Source of the DNA: Dehalococcoides mccartyi
GTDB lineage: Bacteria > Chloroflexota > Dehalococcoidia > UBA2979
Length of the DNA stretch: 64,000 nucleotides
Assembly: GCA_945865925.1 (NCBI GenBank)
Contig: CAMBFG010000002.1
Coordinates: 218,805-282,804 of the forward strand
Direction of reading: 5' to 3'
A program made the translations under genes and the position numbers. Of this stretch, positions 17,743-26,972 are shown one piece after another. How positions within the stretch are numbered: the stretch's first letter is position 1; each line of letters begins with the position of its first letter. Below the pieces are notes generated by a model. It was not told the DNA's origin and made no database searches. It saw only the letters and a program-made list of their open reading frames with translations.

Positions 17743-18513
17743 CTACGCCCGAGGCGGCAGCGCGTCGAGGAGCCCCGCGAGGTTGTCCAGACTCAGGTCC
17801 GGCTGCGGCGCGCGCTCGGGATATGGGAACTCCGTCCGCCGCACCCAGGCCGTCCGCAACCCCGCCCGATGCGCCCCGGTGACGTCCGCGATCGGCGAGT
17901 CACCCACATACAGCACCTCGGGCGCCTCAAGGCCGAGGCGGCCACAGAGCGCTCCAAAGACGGCGTGGTGCGGCTTGTACGCCCGCAGCGATTCGGACGA
18001 CTGGATCACCGAGAACCGCATCCGCGACCGCACGAGGGCCCCCTGAAGAAAGTCTTCGTCCGCGTTGGACAGCAGCGCGAGCGAGTAGCCCCGCGTATGC
18101 AGCGCCTCGATCGTGTCGAGGGCGTCGATATACGGCGGCGACTCCGTGAGACGAGCGCGGAAGTGGTCAGCGGCGGCAGCCGCATCACCGTGTACCTCGT
18201 GCGTCTCGAGGGCATGGGAGAACTGGCGACGCCAGATCTCCCACTGACTGTGCCAGTCCGGCAGCGGGCCGGTGAGCATCCGGTCGAGCATCGGGCGGGG
18301 GTCCGCCGCGTCGCGCGTCCACACATCGGCCTGCGCGTACGCCTTCGTCCACGTCTCGAAGAACGCCTCATGGTCGACCTCGACGCCCTGCGCGAGGAGG
18401 AGCGAGGTCACCTCGACGCGGAAATGGGCCATCGTGAAGTCGAACAGCGTCCCGTAGCCGTCGAAGGCGACGGCGCGGATGGCGCTGGAGTCGAAAGGCG
18501 TCGGTTCATCCAT
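17743..18513 (-). CDS. HAD-superfamily hydrolase (haloacid dehalogenase-like)
   Basis: A 256-aa HAD enzyme. Motif I is FDGYGTLFD (nucleophile Asp; the Tyr-Gly-Thr form resembles 2-haloacid dehalogenases and related phosphatases). Motif II is LLSNAD, motif III Lys is in YKPH, and motif IV is VGDSPIADVTGA. An alpha-helical cap occupies residues about 30-110. The substrate cannot be told from sequence: haloacids or small phosphorylated metabolites are both possible. On the minus strand a TAGACT box lies 9 nt before the ATG, so the transcript probably has almost no leader. It is followed by dnaN. Confidence 0.85.
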   Translation of the reverse strand: MDEPTPFDSSAIRAVAFDGYGTLFDFTMAHFRVEVTSLLLAQGVEVDHEAFFETWTKAYAQADVWTRDAADPRPMLDRMLTGPLPDWHSQWEIWRRQFSHALETHEVHGDAAAAADHFRARLTESPPYIDALDTIEALHTRGYSLALLSNADEDFLQGALVRSRMRFSVIQSSESLRAYKPHHAVFGALCGRLGLEAPEVLYVGDSPIADVTGAHRAGLRTAWVRRTEFPYPERAPQPDLSLDNLAGLLDALPPRA

Positions 18514-18577
18514 AGCGCGCGCAGTCTAGCCGCGAAGTCGTCGGGTGCGCAGGCAATCGAGGTGCCGCATCGAGGTG

Positions 18578-19222
18578 CTAAACAGTCGCGGGCTCGTACA
18601 CCTCGCCGAGGGCGATGAGGACACGATCGGCCAGCCCCGCGATCTGCTCGCGTGCCTGTTGGCCTTCCTCGGGCGTCATCCGGCTGCGCTCCGCGAGTTG
18701 CTTGGCCGCCTGGTCGAGGGACTGGCGGAAGAACGTGAACGCCTGCATCGCCTGCGTCAGGGTGATCCCGCGCTGCCGGAGTTCGCGTGCGTACTGCTCG
18801 CCGATCTGCGTCATCTCGATCTCGAGGTCAGACCGTCGCGCCCGGCGCCAGATGTAGTCGTCAACGATCTCCAGAAGCCTCCGCCCCAGAGGGCGTAGGT
18901 GGTCGCGCGAGGACGCCGAGATGTTGTCGTTCCACTTCGCGTCATCGCGCCCGGAGTGCAGGCCACGACGGATGCGAGTGACGGCGGCGTTTTCGAGGAC
19001 GCGCTCCGGCTGGTGTCCGCCGGACTCCAGGAGTGCGTGCAACTCGTCCTCGGCGAAACGGCGATGCCCGCCGGGGGTGCGGAAGACGTGGAGTTCGCCG
19101 GAGTCTGCCCAGCGGCGCACGGTGGACTCGTTCACACCGAGTACTTCGCAGGCCCGCGCGAGGCTGACCCAGCGGCGCACTGCCGGCGAAGCGTTGGCTG
19201 TCCCGTTCGCACGTTCCGCCAC
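18578..19222 (-). CDS. MerR/BldC-type HTH regulator with helical C-terminal domain
   Basis: A 214-aa regulator. Residues about 18-60 form an excisionase/MerR-like winged helix: SLARACEVLGVNESTVRRWADSG and then FRTPGGHRRFAEDEL. The rest is helical (LRPLGRRLLEIVDDYIWRR ... ITLTQAMQAFTFFRQSL) and may sense a signal or dimerise. The open frame begins with TTG at 19234, but the GTG at 19222 has a TGAGG sequence about 7 nt upstream and is the better start. It lies downstream of dinB on the same strand with a 138-nt gap and probably has its own promoter. Targets are unknown. Confidence 0.8.
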   Translation of the reverse strand: MAERANGTANASPAVRRWVSLARACEVLGVNESTVRRWADSGELHVFRTPGGHRRFAEDELHALLESGGHQPERVLENAAVTRIRRGLHSGRDDAKWNDNISASSRDHLRPLGRRLLEIVDDYIWRRARRSDLEIEMTQIGEQYARELRQRGITLTQAMQAFTFFRQSLDQAAKQLAERSRMTPEEGQQAREQIAGLADRVLIALGEVYEPATV

Positions 19223-19372
19223 GCCAGGCCTCAAATCTCGCGCTCAAACCTGTGCATTTCACGACGAAGTCTCGTGAGATTCGCCACCTCTCACTCTAGG
19301 AACCGGCGGCGAGAGGCGCAAACGCAACCCCCGATTTCGAGGGCCTTTGAAACCCACTCTTGCGCGGGCTTG

Positions 19373-20599
19373 TCAGGGTTTGCGGAGATTCGCCACGTCC
19401 GAAGCGCCCCGCCGCACCGAGGCTTCCCCGTACCGCTCGCGCAGCGCGTCCAGCACCGCGTCGATGCGTTCCTGGCGCTGCGTGTCGCCTCGGCCGAGCG
19501 GGGTCACACCGCTCGCGGCCTCCAGCAGTTCGAGTTGCACCACGTCCTCGACGAGGTTGGTGACGCCGAGGCCGATCAGGCGCACCGGGTGGAAGCCCTC
19601 GGCGCGCACGATCTCGTCGAACAGTGCGTTCGCCGCATCGAGGATCGCACTCGTCGCCTGCGCGGGACGTTCGAGGGTGTGACTGCGCGAGAGCGTGGTG
19701 AAGTCCTGCCAGCGCAGTTTCAGCGTCACCGTGCGCGCCCGCTTCCCTCTCGCGCGCAGGTCACCGCCCACGCGCTCGGCGTGTTCACGCAGTACCTCGC
19801 GCAGGTAGGCGAGGTCGGCCACGTCATCGCCGAAGGTCACCTCGCGCGAGATCTGCTTTCGCTCGCGGCCGCCGGCGTGCACAGGCGCCGGGTCGACGCC
19901 ATTCGCACGCTCCACGAGCATCGTCCCGCTCGACCCGAACTGCGCCGCCATCCAGCGAGGGTCCTGCGCCGCTGCCTCGCCAACCGTCCGGATGCCGGCC
20001 AGGGCGAGCGCCTGCGCGAACTTCGGCCCCACGAACGGCAGGTCGCGCACCGGCAGCGGCGCCAGGAACGCGGCGTCACCGCCGAGGGGCACCTCGATCA
20101 GCCCGTCCGGCTTCGCGCGATCGGAGCCAACCTTCGCCGCTGTCCTCGAACCGGCGATGCACACCGACACGGCGATCCCGAGTTCACTACGCACCCGCGC
20201 ACGCAACGCCTCGGCCGCCGCGTGACCGCCGAGACCGTCCACACCCATCCCGGTCAGGTCTGCGAACGCCTCATCGAGGCCGCCCGACTCCACCAACGGC
20301 GACACCTCGCCGAGCATCGCGTGGAAGCGACGCGAGAAGTCCAGGTACGCCTCGAAGTCCGTCGGCACCACGATCGCCTGCGGGCAAAGCCGCAGCGCCT
20401 GCACCATCGGCTGGGCGGAACGGCACCCGAACACGCGCGCCTCGTACGACGCCGTCGACACCACCCCGCGCCGTCCTCGATGCCCGACAAGCACCGGCTT
20501 CCCCACGAGCGAAGGATCCTTCACCCGCTCCACGGCAACGAAGAACGTGTCGAGGTCGAAGTGCGCAATCCGCCGAGGAAGGACCGGGCCGGCTGGCAC
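19373..20599 (-). CDS. dinB: DNA polymerase IV (Y-family)
   Basis: A 408-aa translesion polymerase. Catalytic acidic residues are in HFDLDTFFVAVE and GGLDEAFADLTG, and the palm/finger signature SYEARVFGCRSAQPM is present. The helix-hairpin-helix region LPFVGPKFAQALALAGI and the little-finger domain (KLRWQDFTTLSRSHTL) follow. Length and order match DinB. The start is GTG at 20599, about 8 nt after a GAGGAG Shine-Dalgarno sequence. I found no GAAC-N4-GTTC box in the short upstream region, so SOS control is not evident. A clear beta-clamp-binding peptide at the C-terminus was not identified. Confidence 0.94.
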   Translation of the reverse strand: MPAGPVLPRRIAHFDLDTFFVAVERVKDPSLVGKPVLVGHRGRRGVVSTASYEARVFGCRSAQPMVQALRLCPQAIVVPTDFEAYLDFSRRFHAMLGEVSPLVESGGLDEAFADLTGMGVDGLGGHAAAEALRARVRSELGIAVSVCIAGSRTAAKVGSDRAKPDGLIEVPLGGDAAFLAPLPVRDLPFVGPKFAQALALAGIRTVGEAAAQDPRWMAAQFGSSGTMLVERANGVDPAPVHAGGRERKQISREVTFGDDVADLAYLREVLREHAERVGGDLRARGKRARTVTLKLRWQDFTTLSRSHTLERPAQATSAILDAANALFDEIVRAEGFHPVRLIGLGVTNLVEDVVQLELLEAASGVTPLGRGDTQRQERIDAVLDALRERYGEASVRRGASDVANLRKP

Positions 20600-20667
20600 C
20601 TTCGCGACTCCTCACAGCCGAGGGATCCTCAAGCGATCCCGGTGACGAGCGGGAACGTCCCGAGGCC

Positions 20668-20673
20668 TACGCT
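20668..20673 (+). promoter_or_regulatory. -10 box for a leaderless lipoprotein transcript
   Basis: TACGCT ends 6 nt before the ATG at 20680. With the usual 6-7 nt from -10 box to transcription start, the mRNA would start at or next to the start codon. No Shine-Dalgarno sequence is visible. Confidence 0.4.
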
Positions 20674-20679
20674 CGTCCT

Positions 20680-22062
20680 ATGAGTATGAGGCACGCCCGC
20701 CCGCTGCTCTTCGCCCTGCTTGTCGCTCTCGTCGCCATCGCCTGCGACCGAGGTGGCGACAAGCCCGAGGCGTCCCCGACTCCCGAGGCCACTCCCCCGG
20801 CGACCCTCAGTGTCTCGCCCACGCCCACCGCCTCTCCATCGCCGCCCCCACTCCCCGGTAAGGTCGAGGTCGCATCCACCGTCCAACTGATCGATGTCCG
20901 AACCGGCGTCGCCAAGACGCTCTTCGAGGACCGCGCGCAGATCGCACACAGTGCGGCGTTCGTGGACGCCGACATCGTCATCTCAGTGAGCAACGCGCCG
21001 CCGCTCCGCTTCCGCCTCGATGGCTCGGCCGTCACGAACCCACCAACGCCTCTCGGATGCCGCGAGGCGAACGGCGCAGCCGAGGTTGGCGGGCGGTCGT
21101 ACAGCGGCGTGCGCTGCGGCTCCGTCTCCGCCGACCGTCGTTGGATGATCTACGAAATCCAGACCGGCGAAGTCGAGGTGGGTACCTCGGGCTACCGCGT
21201 GCCGCAACGTGACATGTGGTCAGTCGACTTGCAGACGGGCGCGACGCGGCGATTGCAGGCGGGGCTGATCGATTGCGGCGGTTGCGACGCCCGGTACGCA
21301 CCTCGCTGGTCCACCACCAGCCGCTACGTCGCTTATGCCGAGTTCGGCGGCACGAGGCGCCGTTACCTGAGTGACCTGTCGAGCGGTGTCACCCGCCAGA
21401 TCGGCAGCGGCAATGAGGTCAACGACGCCCCCGAGTGGGCGCCCACGGGCGACCTGCTGGTCTACTCGACGACCGCGAATGGCACGGTCGCCCGCTTCGA
21501 GGATCTCGTGGCCGGGACGTGGCGCGACCTCGACGTTCCGTGGCCCGTGCGTTTCGGCGCCAGTGGCACCTACTTCTACTCGCCGGCATGGGGTGCTGGC
21601 CCGAAGGCGGCCCCACCCACCACTACGATCATCGAGGCCGCCAGCGGGCGAACACTCGCCACGCTTGCGGGCGCTCCGCCGCCAGAGTTCCTCTGGACTC
21701 GTGACGTGGCGGTCACGCGGTTCGGTGGCGGTTACATCGCTGTCCTCCAGCGTGCCGGTGAATGTGGGGGGACCGCGATCTTCCAAGAGGGTGTTGCGCG
21801 CCCTCTATGCATTGCAGGGGGCGCTCTCGGACAGGTCGCCCCGGATGGTTCGCATGTCGCCGTGGCACGCGAAACGGGTCGCACGGGGCCGGCCGGCCCA
21901 CGATCGATGCCTCTGTTCGACGTCGACATCGTCGATGTTGCGACGGGCGCATCTCGAACCGTGGTGACAGGCGCGATCTCGTTCTCGCCGCCATTGCTGG
22001 TGTGGAACGCGGCGGGCACGCACCTGCTCGTCCTGTGGCCGTACTCCTCCAGCGGACTCTGA
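20680..22062 (+). CDS. Secreted lipoprotein with beta-propeller-like repeats
   Basis: A 460-aa lipoprotein. The signal peptide ends in a lipobox with LVAIAC (Cys near residue 24), followed by a Pro/Thr/Ser-rich linker (TPEATPPATLSVSPTPTA). The remainder has repeated strands of the TolB/WD40-like kind (for example RWMIYEIQTGEVEV, APEWAPTGDLLVYSTTANG, and LGQVAPDGSHVAVA), so a surface-anchored propeller is likely. No enzyme motif is seen. ATG at 20680 or the in-frame ATG two codons later may be used. Function unknown; binding or sensing at the cell surface is a guess. Confidence 0.75.
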   Translation: MSMRHARPLLFALLVALVAIACDRGGDKPEASPTPEATPPATLSVSPTPTASPSPPPLPGKVEVASTVQLIDVRTGVAKTLFEDRAQIAHSAAFVDADIVISVSNAPPLRFRLDGSAVTNPPTPLGCREANGAAEVGGRSYSGVRCGSVSADRRWMIYEIQTGEVEVGTSGYRVPQRDMWSVDLQTGATRRLQAGLIDCGGCDARYAPRWSTTSRYVAYAEFGGTRRRYLSDLSSGVTRQIGSGNEVNDAPEWAPTGDLLVYSTTANGTVARFEDLVAGTWRDLDVPWPVRFGASGTYFYSPAWGAGPKAAPPTTTIIEAASGRTLATLAGAPPPEFLWTRDVAVTRFGGGYIAVLQRAGECGGTAIFQEGVARPLCIAGGALGQVAPDGSHVAVARETGRTGPAGPRSMPLFDVDIVDVATGASRTVVTGAISFSPPLLVWNAAGTHLLVLWPYSSSGL

Positions 22063-22123
22063 GTGAGTCACCTTGAATCTGATGGGGCGCGCCATTGGGG
22101 GCTCGTGATCGGATATGCGCCCG

Positions 22124-22268
22124 TGTAATATTCATGCGGGCTCAGCAGACCTCGAGCGGCGTTCAACACCTGCACGCTTTGCGGTATCTGAGATGCGGTG
22201 GAGTGCCGGCCGCCCCGGGCCGGCGTGCAGTGGTGCCGGGGGCACTGCCCCGGCTGGAAGTGTTGGAA
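22124..22268 (+). promoter_or_regulatory. Promoter and structured 5' leader of the RRM gene
   Basis: A TGTAAT/TAATAT -10-like box lies at 22124-22131. The following leader of about 135 nt has GC-rich hairpins, including GCCGGCC (22205-22211) with GGCCGGC (22218-22224), and GTGCC-GGG-GGCAC near 22233-22245, just before the GGAAG ribosome-binding site. Long structured leaders are usual for cold-inducible RNA-binding proteins, but regulation here is inferred only. Confidence 0.4.
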
Positions 22269-22793
22269 GTGACGCAGAGGATTTACGTCGGGAATCTCCC
22301 CTTCACCGCAACGGAGGAAGAGGTTTCTGGTCTGTTCGCCCAGTACGGCGAGGTTGTCTCGTGCAGCCTCCCCAAAGACCGCGAAACCGGCCGCCCGCGC
22401 GGCTTCGGGTTCGTGGAGATGGAAGACGAAGACGCGAAGAAGGCGATCGCTGCGCTGGACGGCCAGGCGCTCGGCGGTCGCGCGCTTCGAGTGAACGAGG
22501 CGCAGCCGCGTGAAGCCGGCGGCGGCGGTCGTGGCGGTGGCGGCTACGGCGGTGGTGGTGGCTACGGCGGCGGTGGCGGCGGCTACGGCGGTGGTGGTGA
22601 CCGCGGTGGCGGCGGCTACGGCGGCGGTGGTGACCGCGGTGGCGGCGGCTACGGCGGCGGTGGCGACCGCGGTGGTGGCGGCGGCTACGGCGGCGGCGGC
22701 GGCAGCCGCGGCGGTGGCTACGGCGGCGGTGGTGGTGGCCGCGGCGGTGGTGGCGGCGGTGGCAGCCGCGGCGGTGGCGGCGGCTATCGCTAG
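22269..22793 (+). CDS. Glycine-rich RRM RNA-binding protein
   Basis: A 174-aa protein with one RRM at residues about 4-80: RNP2 is IYVGNLPF and RNP1 is RGFGFVEM, both with the aromatic residues that stack on RNA. From residue about 85 to the end it is almost only Gly with Tyr, Arg and Asp (GYGGGGDRGGG units). Proteins of this build in cyanobacteria and Chloroflexota bind single-stranded RNA and are often cold-induced. The start is GTG at 22269, 8 nt after GGAAG; the longer open frame upstream has no family-like sequence. A strong hairpin terminator follows at 22863. Confidence 0.9.
   Translation: MTQRIYVGNLPFTATEEEVSGLFAQYGEVVSCSLPKDRETGRPRGFGFVEMEDEDAKKAIAALDGQALGGRALRVNEAQPREAGGGGRGGGGYGGGGGYGGGGGGYGGGGDRGGGGYGGGGDRGGGGYGGGGDRGGGGGYGGGGGSRGGGYGGGGGGRGGGGGGGSRGGGGGYR
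22580..22691 (+). repeat. In-gene tandem repeat encoding Gly-Tyr-Gly4-Asp-Arg-Gly3
   Basis: Within the RRM gene an 11-codon unit (GYGGGGDRGGG) occurs about three times in tandem with near-identical DNA. Such units can expand or contract by slippage and explain the high local G content. Confidence 0.7.
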
Positions 22794-22862
22794 GACAGCA
22801 TGCGGGCCTCGCGCGCGCTTGCAGGTGTCGCGCGCGCAGCCTGCCCGAGCCGGTTGACCAAC

Positions 22863-22892
22863 AACGAGGCCCCTCCGATGAGGGGCCTCGTT
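22863..22892. terminator. Bidirectional terminator hairpin
   Basis: A perfect 13-bp stem (AACGAGGCCCCTC with GAGGGGCCTCGTT, loop CGAT) lies between the RRM gene and the convergent membrane-protein gene. T-rich sequence after it is weak, but the stem is strong on both strands. Confidence 0.75.
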
Positions 22893-22913
22893 CTGTCTGA
22901 TCCTGCGCGGCGG

Positions 22914-23255
22914 TTAGCGGTCGCTGCCCGTCGGGCGCTCATCCCGGCTGCGGCCGAAGCGGGCCTTCTTCGGACGCGGCACGAGGCGCAACCATTCGAG
23001 CTCGTCCTCGGTGACTTCGTTCACGGCCTGTTCGGCGGAGCGGCCCGCACGGAGGCGTCGGGCGACGGCAACACCGGCAGCGATGATCACGGCCGAAGAG
23101 ACGGCTGCGCCACCCGCGATGAACATGTGCTTACGGCGCATCTCCGGGAAGCGCTCCAGCACCTGATGGGCAAGCGAGATCGCCTCATGCGCGAGGATGT
23201 CGACCTTTTCGCCGCCACTGGCCTCGCTGGAGTCATCGGATAACCATGCTGCCAT
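22914..23255 (-). CDS. Small single-TM protein
   Basis: A 113-aa protein from ATG 23255. It has one hydrophobic segment (MFIAGGAAVSSAVIIAAGVAVA) at about residues 43-64, an N-terminal helical part (HEAISLAHQVLERFPEM) and a basic tail (RPKKARFGRSRDERP). The open frame reaches 23348, but the upstream part is not protein-like. No family recognised. It lies between the terminator at 22863 and ribH, reading the same way as the rib genes. Confidence 0.65.
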   Translation of the reverse strand: MAAWLSDDSSEASGGEKVDILAHEAISLAHQVLERFPEMRRKHMFIAGGAAVSSAVIIAAGVAVARRLRAGRSAEQAVNEVTEDELEWLRLVPRPKKARFGRSRDERPTGSDR

Positions 23256-23308
23256 GTTGCTCGCTCCGTCCCGGTGCCCCGCTACTCGCAGAGTATCGCG
23301 CAGCGTTA

Positions 23309-23794
23309 TTACGCCGATGTTTCTGAGTCGATCTGTCGGAGCAGGCACGCCGTGTGCAGAGCGGCATACATCGCCTCCGCACCTTTGTTCCCCACCGCCC
23401 CGCCGGCTCGCGCCTCCGCCTGGGCGAGGTTGTTCGTGGCGATCACGCCGTTTCCGATCGGGATCCCAGATTCGCGCCCAATCTCCATCAGCGCCCGCGT
23501 CGTCTCCCCGGAGACGAGTTCGAAGTGGGGCGTCTCCCCGCGGATCACCGCGCCGATGGCGCAGACCGCGTCCACCTCGCCCTCCTCCGCGAGGCGCTGG
23601 GCGACGATCGGAATCTCGAAGGCACCCGGCACCCAGTAGATCTCGATGTCGTCCTCGCGGACGCCATACTCCGCCGCCAGGGCGAGAGCACCGTCCGCCA
23701 GCCGCTTCGTAATCTGGTCATTGAACATCGCGACCACGATGGCGACCCGAAGGCCGGCAGCGTCAAAACGGTCTTCGCCGTACGTCACAGGCAT
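23309..23794 (-). CDS. ribH: 6,7-dimethyl-8-ribityllumazine synthase
   Basis: A 161-aa lumazine synthase, the penultimate step of riboflavin synthesis: it condenses the ribityl-uracil intermediate with dihydroxybutanone phosphate. Signatures seen are VPGAFEIP, AVIRGETPHFE with the catalytic His, and the C-terminal NKGAEA. It starts at ATG 23794, 2 nt after the ribBA stop, so it ends the rib operon. It would form the usual icosahedral or pentameric shell. Length is typical. Confidence 0.96.
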   Translation of the reverse strand: MPVTYGEDRFDAAGLRVAIVVAMFNDQITKRLADGALALAAEYGVREDDIEIYWVPGAFEIPIVAQRLAEEGEVDAVCAIGAVIRGETPHFELVSGETTRALMEIGRESGIPIGNGVIATNNLAQAEARAGGAVGNKGAEAMYAALHTACLLRQIDSETSA

Positions 23795-23796
23795 GC

Positions 23797-25188
23797 TTAG
23801 GACTCTGCCCCGGGCATGTCCTGCGCCAGGATGTGCCCCATCTTGTCCCGCTTCGTCGCCAGGTAACGCACGTTGTACGCGTTCGCCGGCACCTCCAACT
23901 GCACCCGCTCGACGACATCGAGCCCGTAGCCATCGAGGCCGGCGCCGCGCAGCGCGCCGAACGTCGCCAATTCCTTGATCTTCACCGGGTTGTTGGTCAT
24001 CAGCCGCATCTGCCGCACGCCGAGGTCGACGAGGATCTGCGCACCGATGCCGTACTCGCGGTTCTCTGCCGGCAGGCCGAGGGCGATGTTCGCCTCGACC
24101 GTGTCCAGGCCCTGCTCCTCCTGGAGGCGGTAGGCGCGGATCTTGTTGTGCAAGCCGATCCCGCGGCCTTCCTGGTCCATGTAGAGGATGGCGCCACGGC
24201 CCTCCTCTGCGACTTTCGCCATCGCGGCATCGAGTTGCTCGCCACAGTCGCAGCGCATGGAACCGAAGACGTCCCCCGTCACGCATTTGTCGTGTACGCG
24301 CACGAGCACGGGCTCCGGCGTGGACAGGTCGCCCATGACGATCGCGATGTGCTCCTTCGCGTCGATCAACGTGCGGTACGCGATCACCTTGAAGGTGCCG
24401 TGGTGCGTCGGCAAAGTGGCCTCGTCCACGCGCTCCACGAGGCGTTCGTTGGACATCCGGTAGGCGATGAGGTCGGCCACCGTCAGGATCTTCATGTGGT
24501 GCTTGCGCGCGAACTTCACCAGGTCCGGCATCCGCGCCATCGTGCCGTCTTCCTTGATGATCTCGCAGACCACCCCGGCCGGTTCGAGGCCTGCCATCCG
24601 GCAGAGGTCCACGGCGGCCTCGGTCTGACCGGCACGCTGCAGGACTCCGCCGGGCTTCGCGCGCAGCGGGAAGACGTGGCCGGGACGGGTGAAGTCGGCG
24701 GCGCCGGCCTTCGGGTCCGCGAGTTGCATGATCGTCCGCGCGCGGTCGGCGGCGGAGATGCCCGTCGTCACCCCGTCCCGCGCCTCGACACTCACGGTGA
24801 ACGCGGTGCCGAGGGGTGCCGTGTTGTGGTCGGCCATCGGGTTCAGGCGCAGCGCGTCCGCGCGCTCCTCGGTCAGCGGCACGCAGATCAGTCCGCGCGC
24901 GTGGGTGGCCATGAAGTTCACCCACTCCGGCGTGCAGAACTGCGCAGCGATGACGATGTCGCCCTCGTTCTCGCGGTCTTCGTCGTCGGTGACGATGATC
25001 GGACGGCCGTTACGCAGCTCTTCGAGGGCTTCCTCGATCGAGCCCATCTCCGCCGGACGGCGGGCGGCGCGGCGCGGTGCCTTCGAGGCCTCCGCGGTCT
25101 TCGGTGCGGCGCCCTTCTTCTGCGCCGGCCGAGGCACGCCTGAGCGCGTCGATGTCCGTGTCGTCGTCCGTGCTGTCTTCGCTGCCAT
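23797..25188 (-). CDS. ribBA: Bifunctional DHBP synthase / GTP cyclohydrolase II
   Basis: A 463-aa fusion. Residues about 48-250 are RibB (dihydroxybutanone-phosphate synthase: [31 protein letters not shown]). Residues about 255-463 are RibA (GTP cyclohydrolase II: the zinc ligands in MRCDCGEQL and the catalytic DQEGRGIGL). The first about 45 residues are Lys/Arg/Ala/Thr-rich and unlike the family; a Met just before [11 protein letters not shown] is an alternative start, so the extension may not be translated. Both active sites are complete. It lies between ribE and ribH. Confidence 0.96.
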   Translation of the reverse strand: MAAKTARTTTRTSTRSGVPRPAQKKGAAPKTAEASKAPRRAARRPAEMGSIEEALEELRNGRPIIVTDDEDRENEGDIVIAAQFCTPEWVNFMATHARGLICVPLTEERADALRLNPMADHNTAPLGTAFTVSVEARDGVTTGISAADRARTIMQLADPKAGAADFTRPGHVFPLRAKPGGVLQRAGQTEAAVDLCRMAGLEPAGVVCEIIKEDGTMARMPDLVKFARKHHMKILTVADLIAYRMSNERLVERVDEATLPTHHGTFKVIAYRTLIDAKEHIAIVMGDLSTPEPVLVRVHDKCVTGDVFGSMRCDCGEQLDAAMAKVAEEGRGAILYMDQEGRGIGLHNKIRAYRLQEEQGLDTVEANIALGLPAENREYGIGAQILVDLGVRQMRLMTNNPVKIKELATFGALRGAGLDGYGLDVVERVQLEVPANAYNVRYLATKRDKMGHILAQDMPGAES

Positions 25189-25223
25189 GACTCCCGACCT
25201 TCCCTCGCGTGGTGTCGACGCCC

Positions 25224-25814
25224 TTAGAGGGTCGCCGCGCGCGACTCCAGGATCTGCTCTACATACCGGGCAATGATGTCCGTCTCCAGGTTGACCGCGT
25301 CGCCGGGCTTCCGGCGCAGCAGGTTCGTGTGCTCCTGCGTGTACTGCACGAGCGACACGGAGAACGAGGTGTCGTCACGCGCCATCACCGTGAGCGAAGC
25401 GCCATCGAGGCAAATAGGCCCCTTCATCACGATGTACTTCAGGAACTCCGGCTCCACCGTGTAGCGCGCGATGATCGCTTCGCCCTCCGGCGTGAACGAA
25501 TGCACCCGGCACGTCGTCTCCACGACACCGCGCACGAGGTGACCGGACAGCCGCGTCGCACTCGTCACCGACCGTTCGAGGTTCACGACGTCACCCGCCA
25601 CGAACCCCTCGAGGTTGGAGCGGCGGTACGTCTCGTTCATCACGTCGAAGGTCATGCTCGCTGCGTCCATCGCGCGGACGGTGAGGTCGACGCCGTTGAT
25701 CGCGATCGAGTCACCAAGCCCGGTGCCCTCGATGATCGTGGAGCAGGCGATGACGAGCACGCCGCCCTCATGCTTGAGGACGGTGCCCACCTCTTCGATG
25801 ATTCCCGTGAACAT
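25224..25814 (-). CDS. ribE: Riboflavin synthase alpha chain
   Basis: A 196-aa two-domain riboflavin synthase, which dismutates two lumazine molecules to riboflavin. It begins [10 protein letters not shown] and shows the duplicated barrel: first repeat with [14 protein letters not shown], second with [15 protein letters not shown]. The usual SLTV-type active-site elements are present in both. It follows ribD with a 14-nt gap and precedes ribBA by 35 nt. Confidence 0.95.
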   Translation of the reverse strand: MFTGIIEEVGTVLKHEGGVLVIACSTIIEGTGLGDSIAINGVDLTVRAMDAASMTFDVMNETYRRSNLEGFVAGDVVNLERSVTSATRLSGHLVRGVVETTCRVHSFTPEGEAIIARYTVEPEFLKYIVMKGPICLDGASLTVMARDDTSFSVSLVQYTQEHTNLLRRKPGDAVNLETDIIARYVEQILESRAATL

Positions 25815-25828
25815 GCCCGCTCCCCCCG

Positions 25829-26959
25829 CTAGTCCGCAGTGGCGTCCGGCCAGGCCGGTACACCCTCGACCAGCACGTCCTCGCCGAGTCGGGTGACCGC
25901 GAGGTCGCGGAGGCGTGGCGCCTCCCGCATGACCTGCGCGCCACGCCCGCTGATCGCGGATGGCGCGGCGGCGGCACCGACGACAACCGGCGCAATCACA
26001 GCATACAGGCGGTCCACGAGGCGGCGGTCGAACAGCGCGCCCAGCAGCACCCCGCCGCCCTCCACCATCACATTCAGCATGCCCCGCTGTCCGAGCGCCG
26101 CGAACAGCGCGGCCAGCGAGACGTGCGCTCCCCCGTCCGCCCCGGATTCCGAAGGCAGCACCAGCACTTCGCCTCCGCGCGCCTCCATCGAGGTACGCCA
26201 GGCGGCCGGGAACCCCTCGACCGTCGCAATCAGCACCGGGCCACCCGTCTCCACGAACAGCCGCGCGGAAGGCTGCGTACGCGCCCGTGAATCGACGACG
26301 ACGCGCGCCGGCTGCTGTGCGCCTTCGGCGGTCCCACGCGGACGAGCCGTCAGCGCCGGGTCATCCGCGACGAGGGTGCCCGAGCCGACGATGACCGCAT
26401 CCACTTGCGTGCGCAGGCCATGCACCCACTCACGTGCTTCGGGCCCGGAGACCCAGCGCGCGTCCCCGGACGCCGCCGCGATCCGCCCGTCGAGGCTCAT
26501 CGCCACCTTCACGATGACCGCAGGCGATCCCGTCCGGCGGTGCTTCAGGTACCCCTCGAGCAGCCGCGTGGACTCCACCGCCCCGTCGCCTACCTCCACA
26601 TCGAGGCCCGCGGCCCGCAGGCGTGCGTCGCCAGCGCCCGCAACGTGGTCATCGGGGTCGCCGATGGCATAGCGGACAGCGCCCACGCCGGCTTCGATGA
26701 TCGCTTCAGTGCAGGGCCCCGTGCGGCCGCTATGCGAGCAGGGTTCGAGCGTGCAGTAGAGCGTCGCGCCGCGCGCCGCCGCGCCGGCATCGCGAAGCGC
26801 AACGACCTCGGCGTGTGGGCCACCCGGCGGTTGTGTGTGCCCCCGTCCAACGATGCGCCCATCGCGCACCACCACCGCGCCGACCGAGGGGTTCGGCGAG
26901 GTCGTCCCGAGCGCACTCAGCGCCTCGTCCAGGGCGAGGCGCATGAACTCGGATGGCAT
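25829..26959 (-). CDS. ribD: Bifunctional riboflavin deaminase/reductase
   Basis: A 376-aa RibD. The N-terminal deaminase domain (to about residue 145) has HAEVVAL with catalytic Glu, and zinc Cys in LEPCSHSGRTGPC. The C-terminal reductase domain has KVAMSLDGRIAAASGDARW and MVEGGGVLLGALF. It performs the deamination and side-chain reduction steps. ATG at 26959 is used, with another Met six residues in. It follows dcd by 13 nt and opens the rib gene run. No FMN riboswitch was recognised ahead of the run. Confidence 0.95.
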   Translation of the reverse strand: MPSEFMRLALDEALSALGTTSPNPSVGAVVVRDGRIVGRGHTQPPGGPHAEVVALRDAGAAARGATLYCTLEPCSHSGRTGPCTEAIIEAGVGAVRYAIGDPDDHVAGAGDARLRAAGLDVEVGDGAVESTRLLEGYLKHRRTGSPAVIVKVAMSLDGRIAAASGDARWVSGPEAREWVHGLRTQVDAVIVGSGTLVADDPALTARPRGTAEGAQQPARVVVDSRARTQPSARLFVETGGPVLIATVEGFPAAWRTSMEARGGEVLVLPSESGADGGAHVSLAALFAALGQRGMLNVMVEGGGVLLGALFDRRLVDRLYAVIAPVVVGAAAAPSAISGRGAQVMREAPRLRDLAVTRLGEDVLVEGVPAWPDATAD

Positions 26960-26972
26960 CGTGCGCCCTCGA

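Noticed and set aside
22540..22790. Repeat array resembling a CRISPR
   Set aside because: The repeats are continuous GGN codons inside the glycine-rich tail of the RRM protein, with no spacers.
23309..24925. A 538-codon minus-strand open frame covering ribH and most of ribBA
   Set aside because: Only the last 161 codons (ribH) are real; the rest is an out-of-frame shadow of ribBA, with Arg/Gly/Ala bias.
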